64,000 nucleotides of DNA, taken from the NCBI RefSeq assembly GCF_014698065.1, contig NZ_JACJSI010000020.1:35626-99625 (forward strand), in the 5' to 3' direction. Every line of letters starts with the position of its first letter. Positions within the stretch are counted from its first letter, which is position 1. The position numbers were made by a program, and so were the translations under genes. This stretch comes from Nostoc flagelliforme FACHB-838 (GTDB taxonomy: Bacteria; Cyanobacteriota; Cyanobacteriia; Cyanobacteriales; Nostocaceae). Positions 34,349 to 43,738 of this stretch are shown here, in pieces. Under the pieces are notes generated by a model, which searched no databases, was not told where the DNA came from, and saw nothing but the letters and a program-made list of their open reading frames with translations.

Positions 34349-34727
34349 GTTAATTTGCCTCTAGATGCCTATACAATTCATCAACCTTAGTAACCGAATG
34401 TTCATCACTCTGCCACTTTTAGCTGTTAAACGGATGTTTATAAATCCATTTTGTGTAATTTGATCTCTTATATGCACTGCCATAAAGCAATTAGGGCATT
34501 ATGGCGATGCCAACAAGAATCTTAATCAAAGTTAACTTAATTTTAATACAAAATCGCACGAGAAAAGGGAGCGGAACAGGATGCAAAGACACGGAGAATT
34601 TTTCCACAATGCTCCTCGTGTCGTTCCAGCCTCTCTCAATCATAATTGTGGGGGAGATCAGGGAGCAAGGAAGAAAGAGTTTTTCCCTAAGTAAGAACAA
34701 CACCCTACTGTGCCTCTTTTCAATGCC
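34349..34727. other. Gene-free interval upstream of ftsH
   Basis: This holds the ftsH leader and promoter. Two short shadow-like frames (34491-34703 minus, 34501-34758 plus) have no Shine-Dalgarno or family-like sequence and are not accepted. Confidence 0.4.
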
Positions 34728-35210
34728 CTACTTAACTTCTGTAATTTTTATAGTGTAAGGAAGATACTTGTCTTTTTCGTAGGAACCAACCCAAATTCGG
34801 TAAGTTCCAGCCAACCATTCACCAGTAATGCCAGCATTTTTGCCTTCAAAATCGTCATTACACCAAGTACCACCGGGCCCCTTGATAATCAAGATGGTGT
34901 CTTCGGGACTTTGCACTTGCAGCTTCAGGTATTCAAATTTACTTGTTAGCGCTAATGTATGGTCTGGTGTTTCATCAACAAATCCGGTGCAAGGGCCAGT
35001 GGCTGTTTCACTTCTCCCACCTACTTGATTCCCAGATATTGAACCACCACTCATCCCGCGAACTGTCAGGGGGTCTGGGGAAAACTGCGGGCCAATGGTG
35101 ACATCTCCAAATATCGTTGGTGCTTCCTCAGCATTAACTGTCGATGTGATGAACAGCGTAACTATCATGAACGATAATCTCATCCCTCTATTGAGCGCTT
35201 TTGTTGGCAT
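34728..35210 (-). CDS. Secreted hypothetical protein with a PPC-like beta domain
   Basis: This is a 160-aa precursor with an N-terminal signal peptide (MRLSFMIVTLFITSTVNA, cut before EEAPT). ATG at residue 1 or at Met10 could start it. The mature part contains CTGFVDETPDHTLALTSKFEYLKLQVQSPEDTILIIKGPGGTWCNDDFEGKNAGITGEWLAGTYRIWVGSY. This is the usual pattern of pre-peptidase C-terminal-like beta sandwiches (DTxLxIxGPxGxxWCNDD..). Two Cys may form a disulphide. It has no protease domain. It is probably periplasmic or extracellular; its partner is unknown. Confidence 0.75.
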   Translation of the reverse strand: MPTKALNRGMRLSFMIVTLFITSTVNAEEAPTIFGDVTIGPQFSPDPLTVRGMSGGSISGNQVGGRSETATGPCTGFVDETPDHTLALTSKFEYLKLQVQSPEDTILIIKGPGGTWCNDDFEGKNAGITGEWLAGTYRIWVGSYEKDKYLPYTIKITEVK

Positions 35211-35407
35211 TGTAATTACGTTCGCTTCTAAGTGTTTTTGAAGACATGAATTTTACACACCAAGTTCCCAAAGTGAGGAGAATTGACTACCTATTTTAGA
35301 TTTGAAAGTGGGGATAATTCATTAGTAATTAGTCAATGATTTTTTGTTCTTATAGTTGCTTTATTACTCGATCAACCCAATATTTCTGGGTGAAAGCAGG
35401 GAATAGG

Positions 35408-35458
35408 GAATGGGGAAAATTCTTATAATCCCTCACTCACTACTCCCCATTCCCAGAC
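35408..35458. repeat. Inverted repeat GGGAATGGGGA...TCCCCATTCCC
   Basis: Eleven-base arms enclose about 25 bases downstream of gltX (minus strand). No U-tract follows. It is probably one of the dispersed intergenic palindromes of this genome. Confidence 0.55.
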
Positions 35459-35481
35459 CTATCTAAAAATTGTTGTAATCC

Positions 35482-36927
35482 CTAATTAGCTTCTGTTATT
35501 GCCCTACTCAAGCGTGGCTTATCTAAACCAATCTGATTTAGTAGTAACCAAGATTGTATGAGATCGGGGCCATGAACATCTCCAGTTAAGGCTGCTCTGA
35601 GCGATCGCATTACTAAGCCTTTTTTGACTTTTTGCTCTTTCACCACTTGCTTAATAATGTCCTGGGCAAAGGCTTCTGAGAGTTGAGGCTGATTTTCTAA
35701 GGCTGTGACAATCGCCTCAAGGACAGCAGTAGAACCTTCTTGCTTTAATTGTGTACTACCTTCCTCGCTAAATTCAACTGTGTCACTAAAAAACAGTTGG
35801 CTTTGAGGTACTGCATCTACTAAACGAGTCAAACTCTGGCTAATTAAAGTTACTACCTGTTCTAACCAAGGGCGTTCTCTTCCACCATCAAATTTATACC
35901 CAGCTGCTTGCCAATAGGGTATGAGTAAATCTGTGAGTTTATCTACTGGGGTCTTATGGATATACTGACTGTTCAACCAATCCAGCTTGTCCCAGTCAAA
36001 CTTTGCACCTGCTTTATTTACACGCTCAAAACCAAATTCTTTTGCTGCTTCTTCTAAGGTAAATATTTCTTGCGTCGAATCTGGTGGCGACCAACCCAAC
36101 AATGTCATGTAATTTACTAAGCCTTCAGAAGTAAAGCCCATTTGCTGAAAGTCAGAAATGGAAGTAACGCCATCCCGCTTAGAAAGCTTGCGCCCTTCCA
36201 TGTTCAAAATCAGTGGCGTGTGGGAGAACTCTGGAATTTTTGCACCCATTGCTTCATAGAGTAAAATTTGCTTGGCGGTGTTGGCGATATGATCTTCTCC
36301 CCGGATGACATGGGTGATTTGCATATCGATGTCATCCACTACAACTACAAAGTTGTATAAAGGTTGACCGCTACCTTCTTCTGAGGCGCGGGCGATGACC
36401 ATATCACCACCTAAATCGCTACCTCGCCAAGACATCTTTCCCCTTACTAGGTCGTTCCAGACAATTTCCCGCCCATCTTCGATTTTGAAGCGAATCACAG
36501 AGGAGCGACCTTCTGCTTCATAAGCGGCGCGTTGTTCTGGCGTGAGATTGCGGTGACGGTTGTCATAGCGAGGAGCTTCGCCTCTAGCTTTTTGGGTTTC
36601 TCTGAGAGTTTCTAGTTCTTCAGAAGTGGTGTAACAGCGATAGGCTAATCCTTGATCTAGCAGTTTTTGGACTGCTTCTTTATAAAGATCCAGACGTTGG
36701 GATTGGAAAAATGGCCCTTCATCCCAGTTCAGTCCTAGCCAGCGCAATCCTTCAAGAATATTGTCGGTGTATTGGGGACGCGATCGCTCTAAATCTGTGT
36801 CTTCTATTCGCAGTATAAATTTCCCACCGTGGTGGCGGGCAAATAACCAGTTAAATACAGCCGTTCTAGCTGTACCAATATGCAAATTTCCGGTCGGACT
36901 CGGCGCAATACGGACTCTAACAGTCAC
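35482..36927 (-). CDS. gltX: Glutamyl-tRNA synthetase
   Basis: This is a class I aminoacyl-tRNA synthetase of 481 aa from GTG 36927 ([14 protein letters not shown]). GAGAG stands upstream of that codon; the 16-residue extension to 36975 lacks similarity and is rejected. The HIGH-like motif is [12 protein letters not shown] and the KMSKS-like motif KLSKRDG. In cyanobacteria this enzyme is usually non-discriminating: it charges tRNA-Glu and tRNA-Gln, and Glu-tRNA also feeds tetrapyrrole synthesis. It lies ~140 bases downstream of a tRNA-Asp gene on the same strand. Confidence 0.95.
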   Translation of the reverse strand: MTVRVRIAPSPTGNLHIGTARTAVFNWLFARHHGGKFILRIEDTDLERSRPQYTDNILEGLRWLGLNWDEGPFFQSQRLDLYKEAVQKLLDQGLAYRCYTTSEELETLRETQKARGEAPRYDNRHRNLTPEQRAAYEAEGRSSVIRFKIEDGREIVWNDLVRGKMSWRGSDLGGDMVIARASEEGSGQPLYNFVVVVDDIDMQITHVIRGEDHIANTAKQILLYEAMGAKIPEFSHTPLILNMEGRKLSKRDGVTSISDFQQMGFTSEGLVNYMTLLGWSPPDSTQEIFTLEEAAKEFGFERVNKAGAKFDWDKLDWLNSQYIHKTPVDKLTDLLIPYWQAAGYKFDGGRERPWLEQVVTLISQSLTRLVDAVPQSQLFFSDTVEFSEEGSTQLKQEGSTAVLEAIVTALENQPQLSEAFAQDIIKQVVKEQKVKKGLVMRSLRAALTGDVHGPDLIQSWLLLNQIGLDKPRLSRAITEAN

Positions 36928-37065
36928 AGTTAATTCTCTCTTTCGCAAAGCATGATAAATGTAGCTTATATTCAAATCTTGAATTCTGAGTCAATCCTTT
37001 TGGGGAATTCAAAATCCAAAATCACCGAAGTTCAGGTCGGTGATTCACTACTCATAAATTTAGAA

Positions 37066-37139
37066 CGGGACTGACGGGGCTCGAACCCGCAACTTCCGCC
37101 GTGACAGGGCGGTGCTCTAACCAATTGAACTACAGTCCC
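37066..37139 (-). tRNA. tRNA-Asp (GTC)
   Basis: The 74-base cloverleaf reads on the minus strand. Acceptor GGGACTG pairs with CAGTCCC, then discriminator G. The D-arm is AGTTCAATTGGTTAGAGC. Anticodon stem CCGCC/GGCGG encloses CTGTCAC with anticodon GTC. The T-arm is GCGGG-TTCGAGC-CCCGT. CCA is not encoded. Confidence 0.96.
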
Positions 37140-37249
37140 TTGTTTGGCAACTTTGCTATTATCACTATTTTTTTTCTACTTGTCAAGCGTTTTGGAGTTG
37201 GGAATTAGAAATTATTTTTAACCCGTCTCTCCAAGGTGCAAATTTTTCG

Positions 37250-38773
37250 TTAAAACCTTGATAATACAACCTGTGGCTCTGATTCCAGATGCTGCAATAT
37301 CCGGGATTGCATTTGTTTATACTGTTGCTTTAATAGCTGTTTGCTCAACTGGGGTTGAGAAGCGGGTGGTAGACTGTGGCTCTGCTGTACCCAGCTTTTC
37401 AACATTTGCTGCTGAGTTGGCTCAATGCGACTGCTAAGAACGTTGGTGCAGGAATGTGGTGCTTCTAGAGTAAAGAAAATCAAAGGATAGTGTTCATTTT
37501 CAACCAGAAAACTTACCAGCTTAAGATTTTGGGGATTTTGCATATCTAAGTAGCACGGTAGCCACTTAGGAGGTAATTGCCGATTGTAGAGTACAGTCAC
37601 CCACAACAACATTGGGTGAGGAGATGTTATGAAGATAAATCGGTTGTAACGGGTAGAAACCGCATAATTTTTGATTTCTTGTTTAGACAACATCAACCAT
37701 AATGCCGTTATAGCTCCTTGTGCGGTGTCTAGAAGCTGAGGAAAAACAATTTCTTGAATTGGTTTGTTTTCAGGCCACGAAAGTTTAAGGCAGCTTTGTT
37801 TTAATGTGATTGGTAAACCTGAATCAAAAGGGCGGCTAAGGTTTGAACTAGAGGCTAGAGTTGTAGGTATACTGGAACAATTAGACTCTTCTAAACTGTT
37901 TAAGACTTGCAAAATTTGAGCGAGATTTTGGGGGCGATCGCAAGATTTTTTCGCAAGACAAGCCATGATTAAATTATTTAGCTTTTGAGGAATTTTAAGA
38001 GTGGGTTTAACATCTGCGATCGCTTTCGGTTGTTCAAATTGATGTGCTTTATACCAAGCACCAAAGTAATCAGTTTCTGGTTGCCAAGGTTTTTTACCTG
38101 TAAGCATCTCAAACATCATCACACCCAGACTATAAATATCAGAGCGACTATCTAATTTTTCTCCGTCTAATTGTTCTGGGGAACAGTAGGGTAAAGTACC
38201 ATTAAATCCACTACTTGTACTAGCTGTTGATGCATAATTTAAAAATCTAGCAATCCCGAAATCGAGAATTTTGACTAACTGACCCAATATCGGATCAGGA
38301 ATAACTAATATATTAGCGGGCTTGATATCTCTATGAACTAACGGACAAATTTGCCCATCAATATTAATACCTTGATGGACGCACTGTAAGCCCAAACAAA
38401 TTTGGCGAGAGAGAATCAAAAATATATCCAGGGGTAGCGGAATTAAATCCTTTAAACTTTTGCCGTATAGATATTCCATGACGTAATATGGTTTTCCTTT
38501 CTCATTCACGCCATAATCATACGCCCGTACTATATGTATGCTCTTTTGACTCAAAGCCGCACTCATTAAAGCTTCACGAGCAAAGTCTTGTTGCATCTTG
38601 TTATTGATAACAGTTTTAGTCAAAAACTTGACAGCAACTGGTATGCCTCCTAACAAAATATCATTTGCTAAAAAAACTTCACCCATACCACCGCTACCAA
38701 TTAATTGCTTGAGTTGATAACGATTGGCAAGCAACCCTGTAGTATTTGAAGATGTAAATAAGCTCTGATTCAC
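37250..38773 (-). CDS. Serine/threonine protein kinase (Hanks type), tandem copy B
   Basis: This 507-aa kinase has its catalytic domain at residues ~15-285: glycine loop GSGGMGEVF, Lys in PVAVKFL, catalytic loop HRDIKPANIL, DFGIARF, and activation/P+1 segment GTLPYCSPEQLDG. The C-terminal ~200 residues carry no membrane helix, PASTA or WD domain. They share a distinctive pattern with the neighbouring kinase: WPENKPIQEIVFPQLLDTAQGAITALWLMLSKQ.., LWVTVLYNRQLPPKWLPCYLDMQ and HYPLIFFTLEAP. The substrate is unknown. It lies 95 bases downstream of copy A on the same strand. Confidence 0.92.
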   Translation of the reverse strand: MNQSLFTSSNTTGLLANRYQLKQLIGSGGMGEVFLANDILLGGIPVAVKFLTKTVINNKMQQDFAREALMSAALSQKSIHIVRAYDYGVNEKGKPYYVMEYLYGKSLKDLIPLPLDIFLILSRQICLGLQCVHQGINIDGQICPLVHRDIKPANILVIPDPILGQLVKILDFGIARFLNYASTASTSSGFNGTLPYCSPEQLDGEKLDSRSDIYSLGVMMFEMLTGKKPWQPETDYFGAWYKAHQFEQPKAIADVKPTLKIPQKLNNLIMACLAKKSCDRPQNLAQILQVLNSLEESNCSSIPTTLASSSNLSRPFDSGLPITLKQSCLKLSWPENKPIQEIVFPQLLDTAQGAITALWLMLSKQEIKNYAVSTRYNRFIFITSPHPMLLWVTVLYNRQLPPKWLPCYLDMQNPQNLKLVSFLVENEHYPLIFFTLEAPHSCTNVLSSRIEPTQQQMLKSWVQQSHSLPPASQPQLSKQLLKQQYKQMQSRILQHLESEPQVVLSRF

Positions 38774-38868
38774 TTTGTTTATCTCTGCTGTTAAGCCTAT
38801 TTAAAGTTAGCGATATACACATAAAAATATCATTAGGAAATTGGCACAAGCATTTTGATAGAATACTT

Positions 38869-40491
38869 CTAAGGACATGATAAAAGTTTCAAAAACATCT
38901 CAAAAATTTTATCCATCCAATTTTTTAAATTTTCTGTCTCAGCTTTTTTATCTACGACTAACGTTTGTAAGATGTCTAACTTTAGCTTTTCATAATCAGT
39001 TTTCAGAAGGTTTTTTGTTTGGCTAGATAGCATTAATTCATTTGAATATTGACTCATATCTAGGCAATCTATGAGTTTTTGGCGTTGGTTAGCCGTAAGG
39101 CTTAAAGTTTTTACATGAGAGCAACGAGTTGGATCTTCTATGGCAAAAAATAGTAGATGGTAGTAACCTACTTCCACTAAACTACGTGCTATATTTTGCC
39201 CTTTATTATCTTTCAAATCTAAAAAATAAGGTAGCCATTTACTCATAGAAGGTTGGGTACCGTATAATACTGTTACCCACAATAGCATCGGGTACATATT
39301 CATTTTGCTAATAAATTCAGTACCATGTATGTTATCTAAAAACTTTATAATATCTTGTTTTGGCAACATTGCCCAAAAAGTCGGTATAGGTCTTTGAGTA
39401 GTATGTAGTAAATGGGGAAATCCAATTGGCGCAATTGGTTTATTTTTAGGCCATTTTTTTTGCAAACACTCTTTTTCTGATAATAAAGTTGCTGGTACTA
39501 ACTGAACTGGAAACGAATCTTTACTAATGTAATCATTATTGCTAGGGATAGAACTATTAAATTGAATATTAACCTTTTGTAAATCTTCTAATATTTGGTT
39601 TATATTTTGAGGGCGATCGCTTACTTCCTTCGCTAAACAACTCATTAATATTTTTTCTAATATCTGCGGTATTTTGACTTGCGGATTGACTTCTTCAACT
39701 GTTGGCGGTATTTGAAAGCGATGTGCTTGATACCAAGTACCAAAGGAGTTACTTTTTGTGTGAAATGGATGTTTACCTGCCAGCATCTCAAACATTAGTA
39801 CTCCCAAACTGTAAATATCGGAGCGGACATCTAGCAGTTTGCGTCCTTCCATGTGTTCTGGAGAACAATAAGGTAAACTGCCAATAAAAGAATCTGTGAG
39901 GGTCATCCCACTTCGTTCTGTGAGAAATTTGGCAATCCCAAAATCTAGGATTTTAACAATTTCTCCTTCTTTACTATCTTCAGTAATAAATATATTTTCT
40001 GGTTTAATATCCCTATGAACAATAGGATAAATTTCTCCTTTAAGACTGATACCTTGGTGGGCACATTGTAAGCCTAAACAAATCTGATTACAAGTTTCCA
40101 AAAACTTTGATAATGTTAAAGGCTTAATTTTAAGAATTTGCTTGAGATTTTTCCCTTTGAGGTATTCCATTACATAAAATGGAGTTTTATCCTCAGTAAC
40201 GCCATAACTTAAGATCCGAACAATATGTTTACTTTTGCGGCCTAATTGAGCGCCAATAAAAATCTCTCTAGCAAAGCGTTGAGACATTTGTTGGTTTGCC
40301 AAACTAAGTGATAAGATTTTGATTGCGATCGGCATACCATCTTTAGCAGTATCTTCAGCTAGATAAACTCTACCCATCCCCCCTTTACCAATCAAATGTT
40401 TGATTAAATAGCGATTGTTTAAAAATTGCCCTATGTAATCGTCTAATTCTGCTTTTTGCCCTACCATATTCTCAATTTTATTTTCTAGCAT
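38869..40491 (-). CDS. Serine/threonine protein kinase (Hanks type), tandem copy A
   Basis: This 540-aa kinase is paralogous to the next gene downstream. Motifs: GKGGMGRVY, IAIKIL, HRDIKPENIF, DFGIAKF and GSLPYCSPEHMEG. The C-terminal region repeats the shared signature (WPKNKPIAPIGFPHLLHTTQ, FWAMLPKQDIIKFLDN, LLWVTVLYGTQ, KWLPYFLDLKD, YHLLFFAIEDPTRCSH). In both proteins the region after the kinase domain is soluble and of similar length, so the pair arose by duplication of a whole gene. Targets and inputs cannot be inferred. Confidence 0.92.
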   Translation of the reverse strand: MLENKIENMVGQKAELDDYIGQFLNNRYLIKHLIGKGGMGRVYLAEDTAKDGMPIAIKILSLSLANQQMSQRFAREIFIGAQLGRKSKHIVRILSYGVTEDKTPFYVMEYLKGKNLKQILKIKPLTLSKFLETCNQICLGLQCAHQGISLKGEIYPIVHRDIKPENIFITEDSKEGEIVKILDFGIAKFLTERSGMTLTDSFIGSLPYCSPEHMEGRKLLDVRSDIYSLGVLMFEMLAGKHPFHTKSNSFGTWYQAHRFQIPPTVEEVNPQVKIPQILEKILMSCLAKEVSDRPQNINQILEDLQKVNIQFNSSIPSNNDYISKDSFPVQLVPATLLSEKECLQKKWPKNKPIAPIGFPHLLHTTQRPIPTFWAMLPKQDIIKFLDNIHGTEFISKMNMYPMLLWVTVLYGTQPSMSKWLPYFLDLKDNKGQNIARSLVEVGYYHLLFFAIEDPTRCSHVKTLSLTANQRQKLIDCLDMSQYSNELMLSSQTKNLLKTDYEKLKLDILQTLVVDKKAETENLKNWMDKIFEMFLKLLSCP

Positions 40492-40795
40492 AAAAATTAT
40501 TTATGAAAAATATTGTTGGCAAAACATTTTAATAAGTCTCGCTAATTATTAAACTTAAATCTAAAAAATATCAGGATTTTGAGAAAATTAATCATCTTCT
40601 GTAATTATGCTTAATCTCTCTGCAAGAACTTCTAAATATTGTGTAACATCTTTATTAAGGATTACGGCTGAGAAATTCCACGGAAACTACAAACAGACTA
40701 GATAAATTTGCCTAGTAGATTCCGTGAATACACAGGAATAATCAGAAAAAAGTAAATAGCAGCGAAGGTATAATCACACCTTTACCTGTTCACTG
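40492..40795. other. Intergenic interval with an imperfect hairpin
   Basis: No gene is seen. CACGGAAACTAC (from 40679) pairs with GTAGATTCCGTG, one mismatch, across a ~24-base loop. Confidence 0.45.
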
Positions 40796-41980
40796 TTAAA
40801 AGTTAAGATTCGGGAGTAAACGACGTAATAATCTAATTAGCGGAGTTTCAATTTTAATTTTAAAGGCTAGTATCTGGGTGCGTTGTAGAGAGTTAAAGTT
40901 GTTATCACTGATGATAATTAATGATTGCTGCCCATCGGATAGTTTAGGGCCAAGAGTTAAGCCTTCGATGTTATCTAACAGTACATCTAGTTTTCTCAAA
41001 TCTAACAGCAGTGTTTTCTGGACTGGTTTAATATTTTTGGAATCAACTGCTAAAAGGCTGTCAATCTTATGAATATCATCGGCTCCTTCTAAAGAAACCT
41101 GAAATAGCGAAATAGCAAATCCTAAACCAGTAAAAGAGCGTTCTAAACTTAGAAAATGTCCTTGATTATCAAGAGCAACCAAATCGGGTAATCCACTAGC
41201 GAATTTGCCAGTCAGATTCAAAAAGGGGGATACTGGTTCCGTTTGGTAAAGAAATTCTTTTTCTGGCTGGTTATTGAACAAGTTATATTGCAAAATGCGG
41301 CAAGGGCTGCCGACATTAGGTTTAGCTGCGACACCATCTTGAATTAGAGCATTTTCGGTAGCTGTAAATAGATGCTTATTATCGGGTGTGATGGTGAGGC
41401 TTTCAAAAGCCAAATTGTTGCGGATACCTTGTTGACCAGTTTTATCTGGCAAAAATTTATTTGGTATGGGGAGTGTTACAATTTCTTTGCCAGAAGATAG
41501 CGAGAACTCTTTAATAAAAGGATTAATTAATCTTGCGGCATCACCTTCAGATGAAATAAACACAGTTCCTTTATTAGTTAATGCAATACCTTCTGTATCA
41601 CTTTCACCAGGGCGAAATGTTTGACCATTTTCATTTAATAACGTGGTAACGCTGACAGGAACAACTTTACCTTTTTCTAGAGAACCTTTGCTTAAGTCAA
41701 TTTTTAAAGTGTATAAACGAGCGGCAGCTTTTTGTCCACGTTCATCGGAAATAGTGTAATAAAGGTTGTTTTTTGCATTATATGTAACTCCAGATAAACC
41801 TCCAATTTCAGTTTTTCGCAATATTAAACCTTTTGGTAAGGTTGCTTCCCCGATAAATTCTATGCTACTGACTTCAACGGCATTTGAGGGTAAATTTGTG
41901 AATACAAAGCTGATAATTAGAATTGGGAGCAAAAAGTAAATAATCCGTGGAAATACGAATATTTTTTTAATTATGTGCAT
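40796..41980 (-). CDS. Esterase-like phytase family protein
   Basis: This exported protein of about 394 aa belongs to the esterase-like activity of phytase family. It begins at ATG 41980 (MHIIKKIFVFPRIIYFLLPILIISF, signal peptide ending near SNAVEV); the 8-residue TTG extension to 42004 is not needed. Family features are GLSGVTYNAKNNLYYTISDERG, ESDTEGIALTNKGTVFISSEG, FESLTITPDNKHLFTATENAL and NIEGLTLGPKLSDGQQSLIIISDNNF. Together these indicate a beta-propeller-like phytase fold. A phosphatase or esterase role is inferred from the family only. Confidence 0.85.
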   Translation of the reverse strand: MHIIKKIFVFPRIIYFLLPILIISFVFTNLPSNAVEVSSIEFIGEATLPKGLILRKTEIGGLSGVTYNAKNNLYYTISDERGQKAAARLYTLKIDLSKGSLEKGKVVPVSVTTLLNENGQTFRPGESDTEGIALTNKGTVFISSEGDAARLINPFIKEFSLSSGKEIVTLPIPNKFLPDKTGQQGIRNNLAFESLTITPDNKHLFTATENALIQDGVAAKPNVGSPCRILQYNLFNNQPEKEFLYQTEPVSPFLNLTGKFASGLPDLVALDNQGHFLSLERSFTGLGFAISLFQVSLEGADDIHKIDSLLAVDSKNIKPVQKTLLLDLRKLDVLLDNIEGLTLGPKLSDGQQSLIIISDNNFNSLQRTQILAFKIKIETPLIRLLRRLLPNLNF

Positions 41981-42148
41981 AGATTTTCTTTGGTAAATCA
42001 ACACGCGTTAGGAACGCACAGTTAGTTGTACGCCCCTACAAATAATACCAATGAAAAAAATAATGTGACAGCTACAAGTCTGGAAGTTCTTATTAAATTA
42101 CGCTTTCTCAATTTTTAATTTGAAAACCTGGAAAAAATACTAAATTAT

Positions 42149-43609
42149 TTAAGCTCGTCGCAAACCATATTCATCTTGGAAAAAGTTAACAAGCCAATCT
42201 TTGACTCTGTGGGTGGCGCGGCAGTCATCTTCGTTGTAGCGTTGGATAATTTCTAGTAAGGTGCGATCGCCTGTTTCTAGCCATTGCTCATACCAATAAA
42301 TACACTTAGCACCACTAGCTTCTTTGTCACGCCACTCAAATCCTACCCAACGAGCGATCGCTTTCAAGGCATAGCTTTCTACAGGCAATGCTACACTTCG
42401 GGTTAATTGTTCATACACATCCACAAATCGATTCAGTACAGGACGCACTAAGGAGTGTGGAGTTCCGTAAAGTTTTGCTAACCGTTTGACTGTATCAAAC
42501 TCGTAGACACAAAAATGATAAATTGGTGCTTCAGGATATTGCCAAACCAAATCCAAAAATTGCTGCCAAATTAATTCTTCGTCTTCTGGTTTGTCTGCTA
42601 AAAACGAATAAAACTGTTCTGTATTAGCTTGTCTATCAACGACCAAAACCCCTAAGAGATAATCTAAATCTAAGTCTGGCTGCGCCTCAATATCAAAATA
42701 AAGCTCTATGGGCGCTGTGAATGTAATATCTTCTTTTGGTAGCGGGTAAGGTAAGATTAAGGGTCGTTCTTCTAATGCAGATTGAGCTTGCAATACCAAC
42801 TTGGGCGCTATTGCACTATCAAAACCAATCAGATTTTCTAAGTTGCTGGGACTGGTGTTAGCGAGAGATTCCAGGGTAGTAATGGCTAAGGCTTGGAGTT
42901 GAGTGTAGCGAATCGGTGTTACACCTGGTACTAGTGAGAGATGTTTTTCAGATTGAGCGATCGCATAACATTCACTATACCAATGGCAAAGATTGCACTT
43001 TTGTCGAGAAATAAATACCTCTGGCGGATTTGGTAATTCTAAAACTTGAATAAACTCCTCCAGAATCTGCTGCATTCGTGGCATCCATTTAAACAGATCC
43101 ACCCCATAATTTGTATTTTTGGTTCGCAATATCAGCGAAGCCGTTTCCGGTGCAACTCCCTGCACTGCTGCCAGCGCTTGGACATGAAATGCAGCGACAA
43201 CCTGATATTCTTGCTTAGGGCGCTTACCCAGTTCAATATTAGCCGGGACGTAGATCCAATCTCCAAAATCGGATTGTCCTGGTTGTTTTACGAGTAAATC
43301 TGGACGACTTAGCAGGGTGTATGCTTCAGAATAATTTGCTAACAGTACTCCTTTATAGATGTACTCAACCCCACGCTGCATCAATTCTAAAGTTTCCTTC
43401 TCTGCCCTTTCCCAGTTTCCATAAGAATATTCTGGTTGATGATAAGTCACATTTGCCAAAACACTCAACTGATGAGCGATTTTGTCCTGTTGCAGTTTCC
43501 GTAGCAACTCATTGGGAGCATCACGCTGACTTTTGTCACCGTGGATATCTAGAAAAGGCCGACGTTTACAACGTTGGTATTGCAGTAGGAGTTCAGCATT
43601 AATTAGCAT
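42149..43609 (-). CDS. TM0106 family RecB-like nuclease
   Basis: This 486-aa protein has an N-terminal RecB/Cas4-like nuclease part (LLLQYQRCKRRPFLDIHGD, SRPDLLVK) and a cysteine cluster CNLCHWYSEC. With the first Cys (CKRR) this may hold an iron-sulphur cluster. The C-terminal half is an RNase H-like exonuclease domain: ELYFDIEAQPDLDLDYLLGV (DxE), IYHFCVYEFDTVKRLAKLYG, and YNEDDCRATHRVKDWL at the end. This is the standard TM0106/YprB architecture. Biological role is unproved; DNA repair or nucleic-acid turnover is probable. Confidence 0.85.
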   Translation of the reverse strand: MLINAELLLQYQRCKRRPFLDIHGDKSQRDAPNELLRKLQQDKIAHQLSVLANVTYHQPEYSYGNWERAEKETLELMQRGVEYIYKGVLLANYSEAYTLLSRPDLLVKQPGQSDFGDWIYVPANIELGKRPKQEYQVVAAFHVQALAAVQGVAPETASLILRTKNTNYGVDLFKWMPRMQQILEEFIQVLELPNPPEVFISRQKCNLCHWYSECYAIAQSEKHLSLVPGVTPIRYTQLQALAITTLESLANTSPSNLENLIGFDSAIAPKLVLQAQSALEERPLILPYPLPKEDITFTAPIELYFDIEAQPDLDLDYLLGVLVVDRQANTEQFYSFLADKPEDEELIWQQFLDLVWQYPEAPIYHFCVYEFDTVKRLAKLYGTPHSLVRPVLNRFVDVYEQLTRSVALPVESYALKAIARWVGFEWRDKEASGAKCIYWYEQWLETGDRTLLEIIQRYNEDDCRATHRVKDWLVNFFQDEYGLRRA

Positions 43610-43738
43610 CCTTTTAAGTTAACAAGAATTAGCACACTCTGGGAGTAACTCAGACAATTAATAATGGAGTGGGGGAGACGAGAGAGACGAATGACTTTTG
43701 ACTAATCCAAAACCCAAAATCTAAAATCTAAAATTGGT

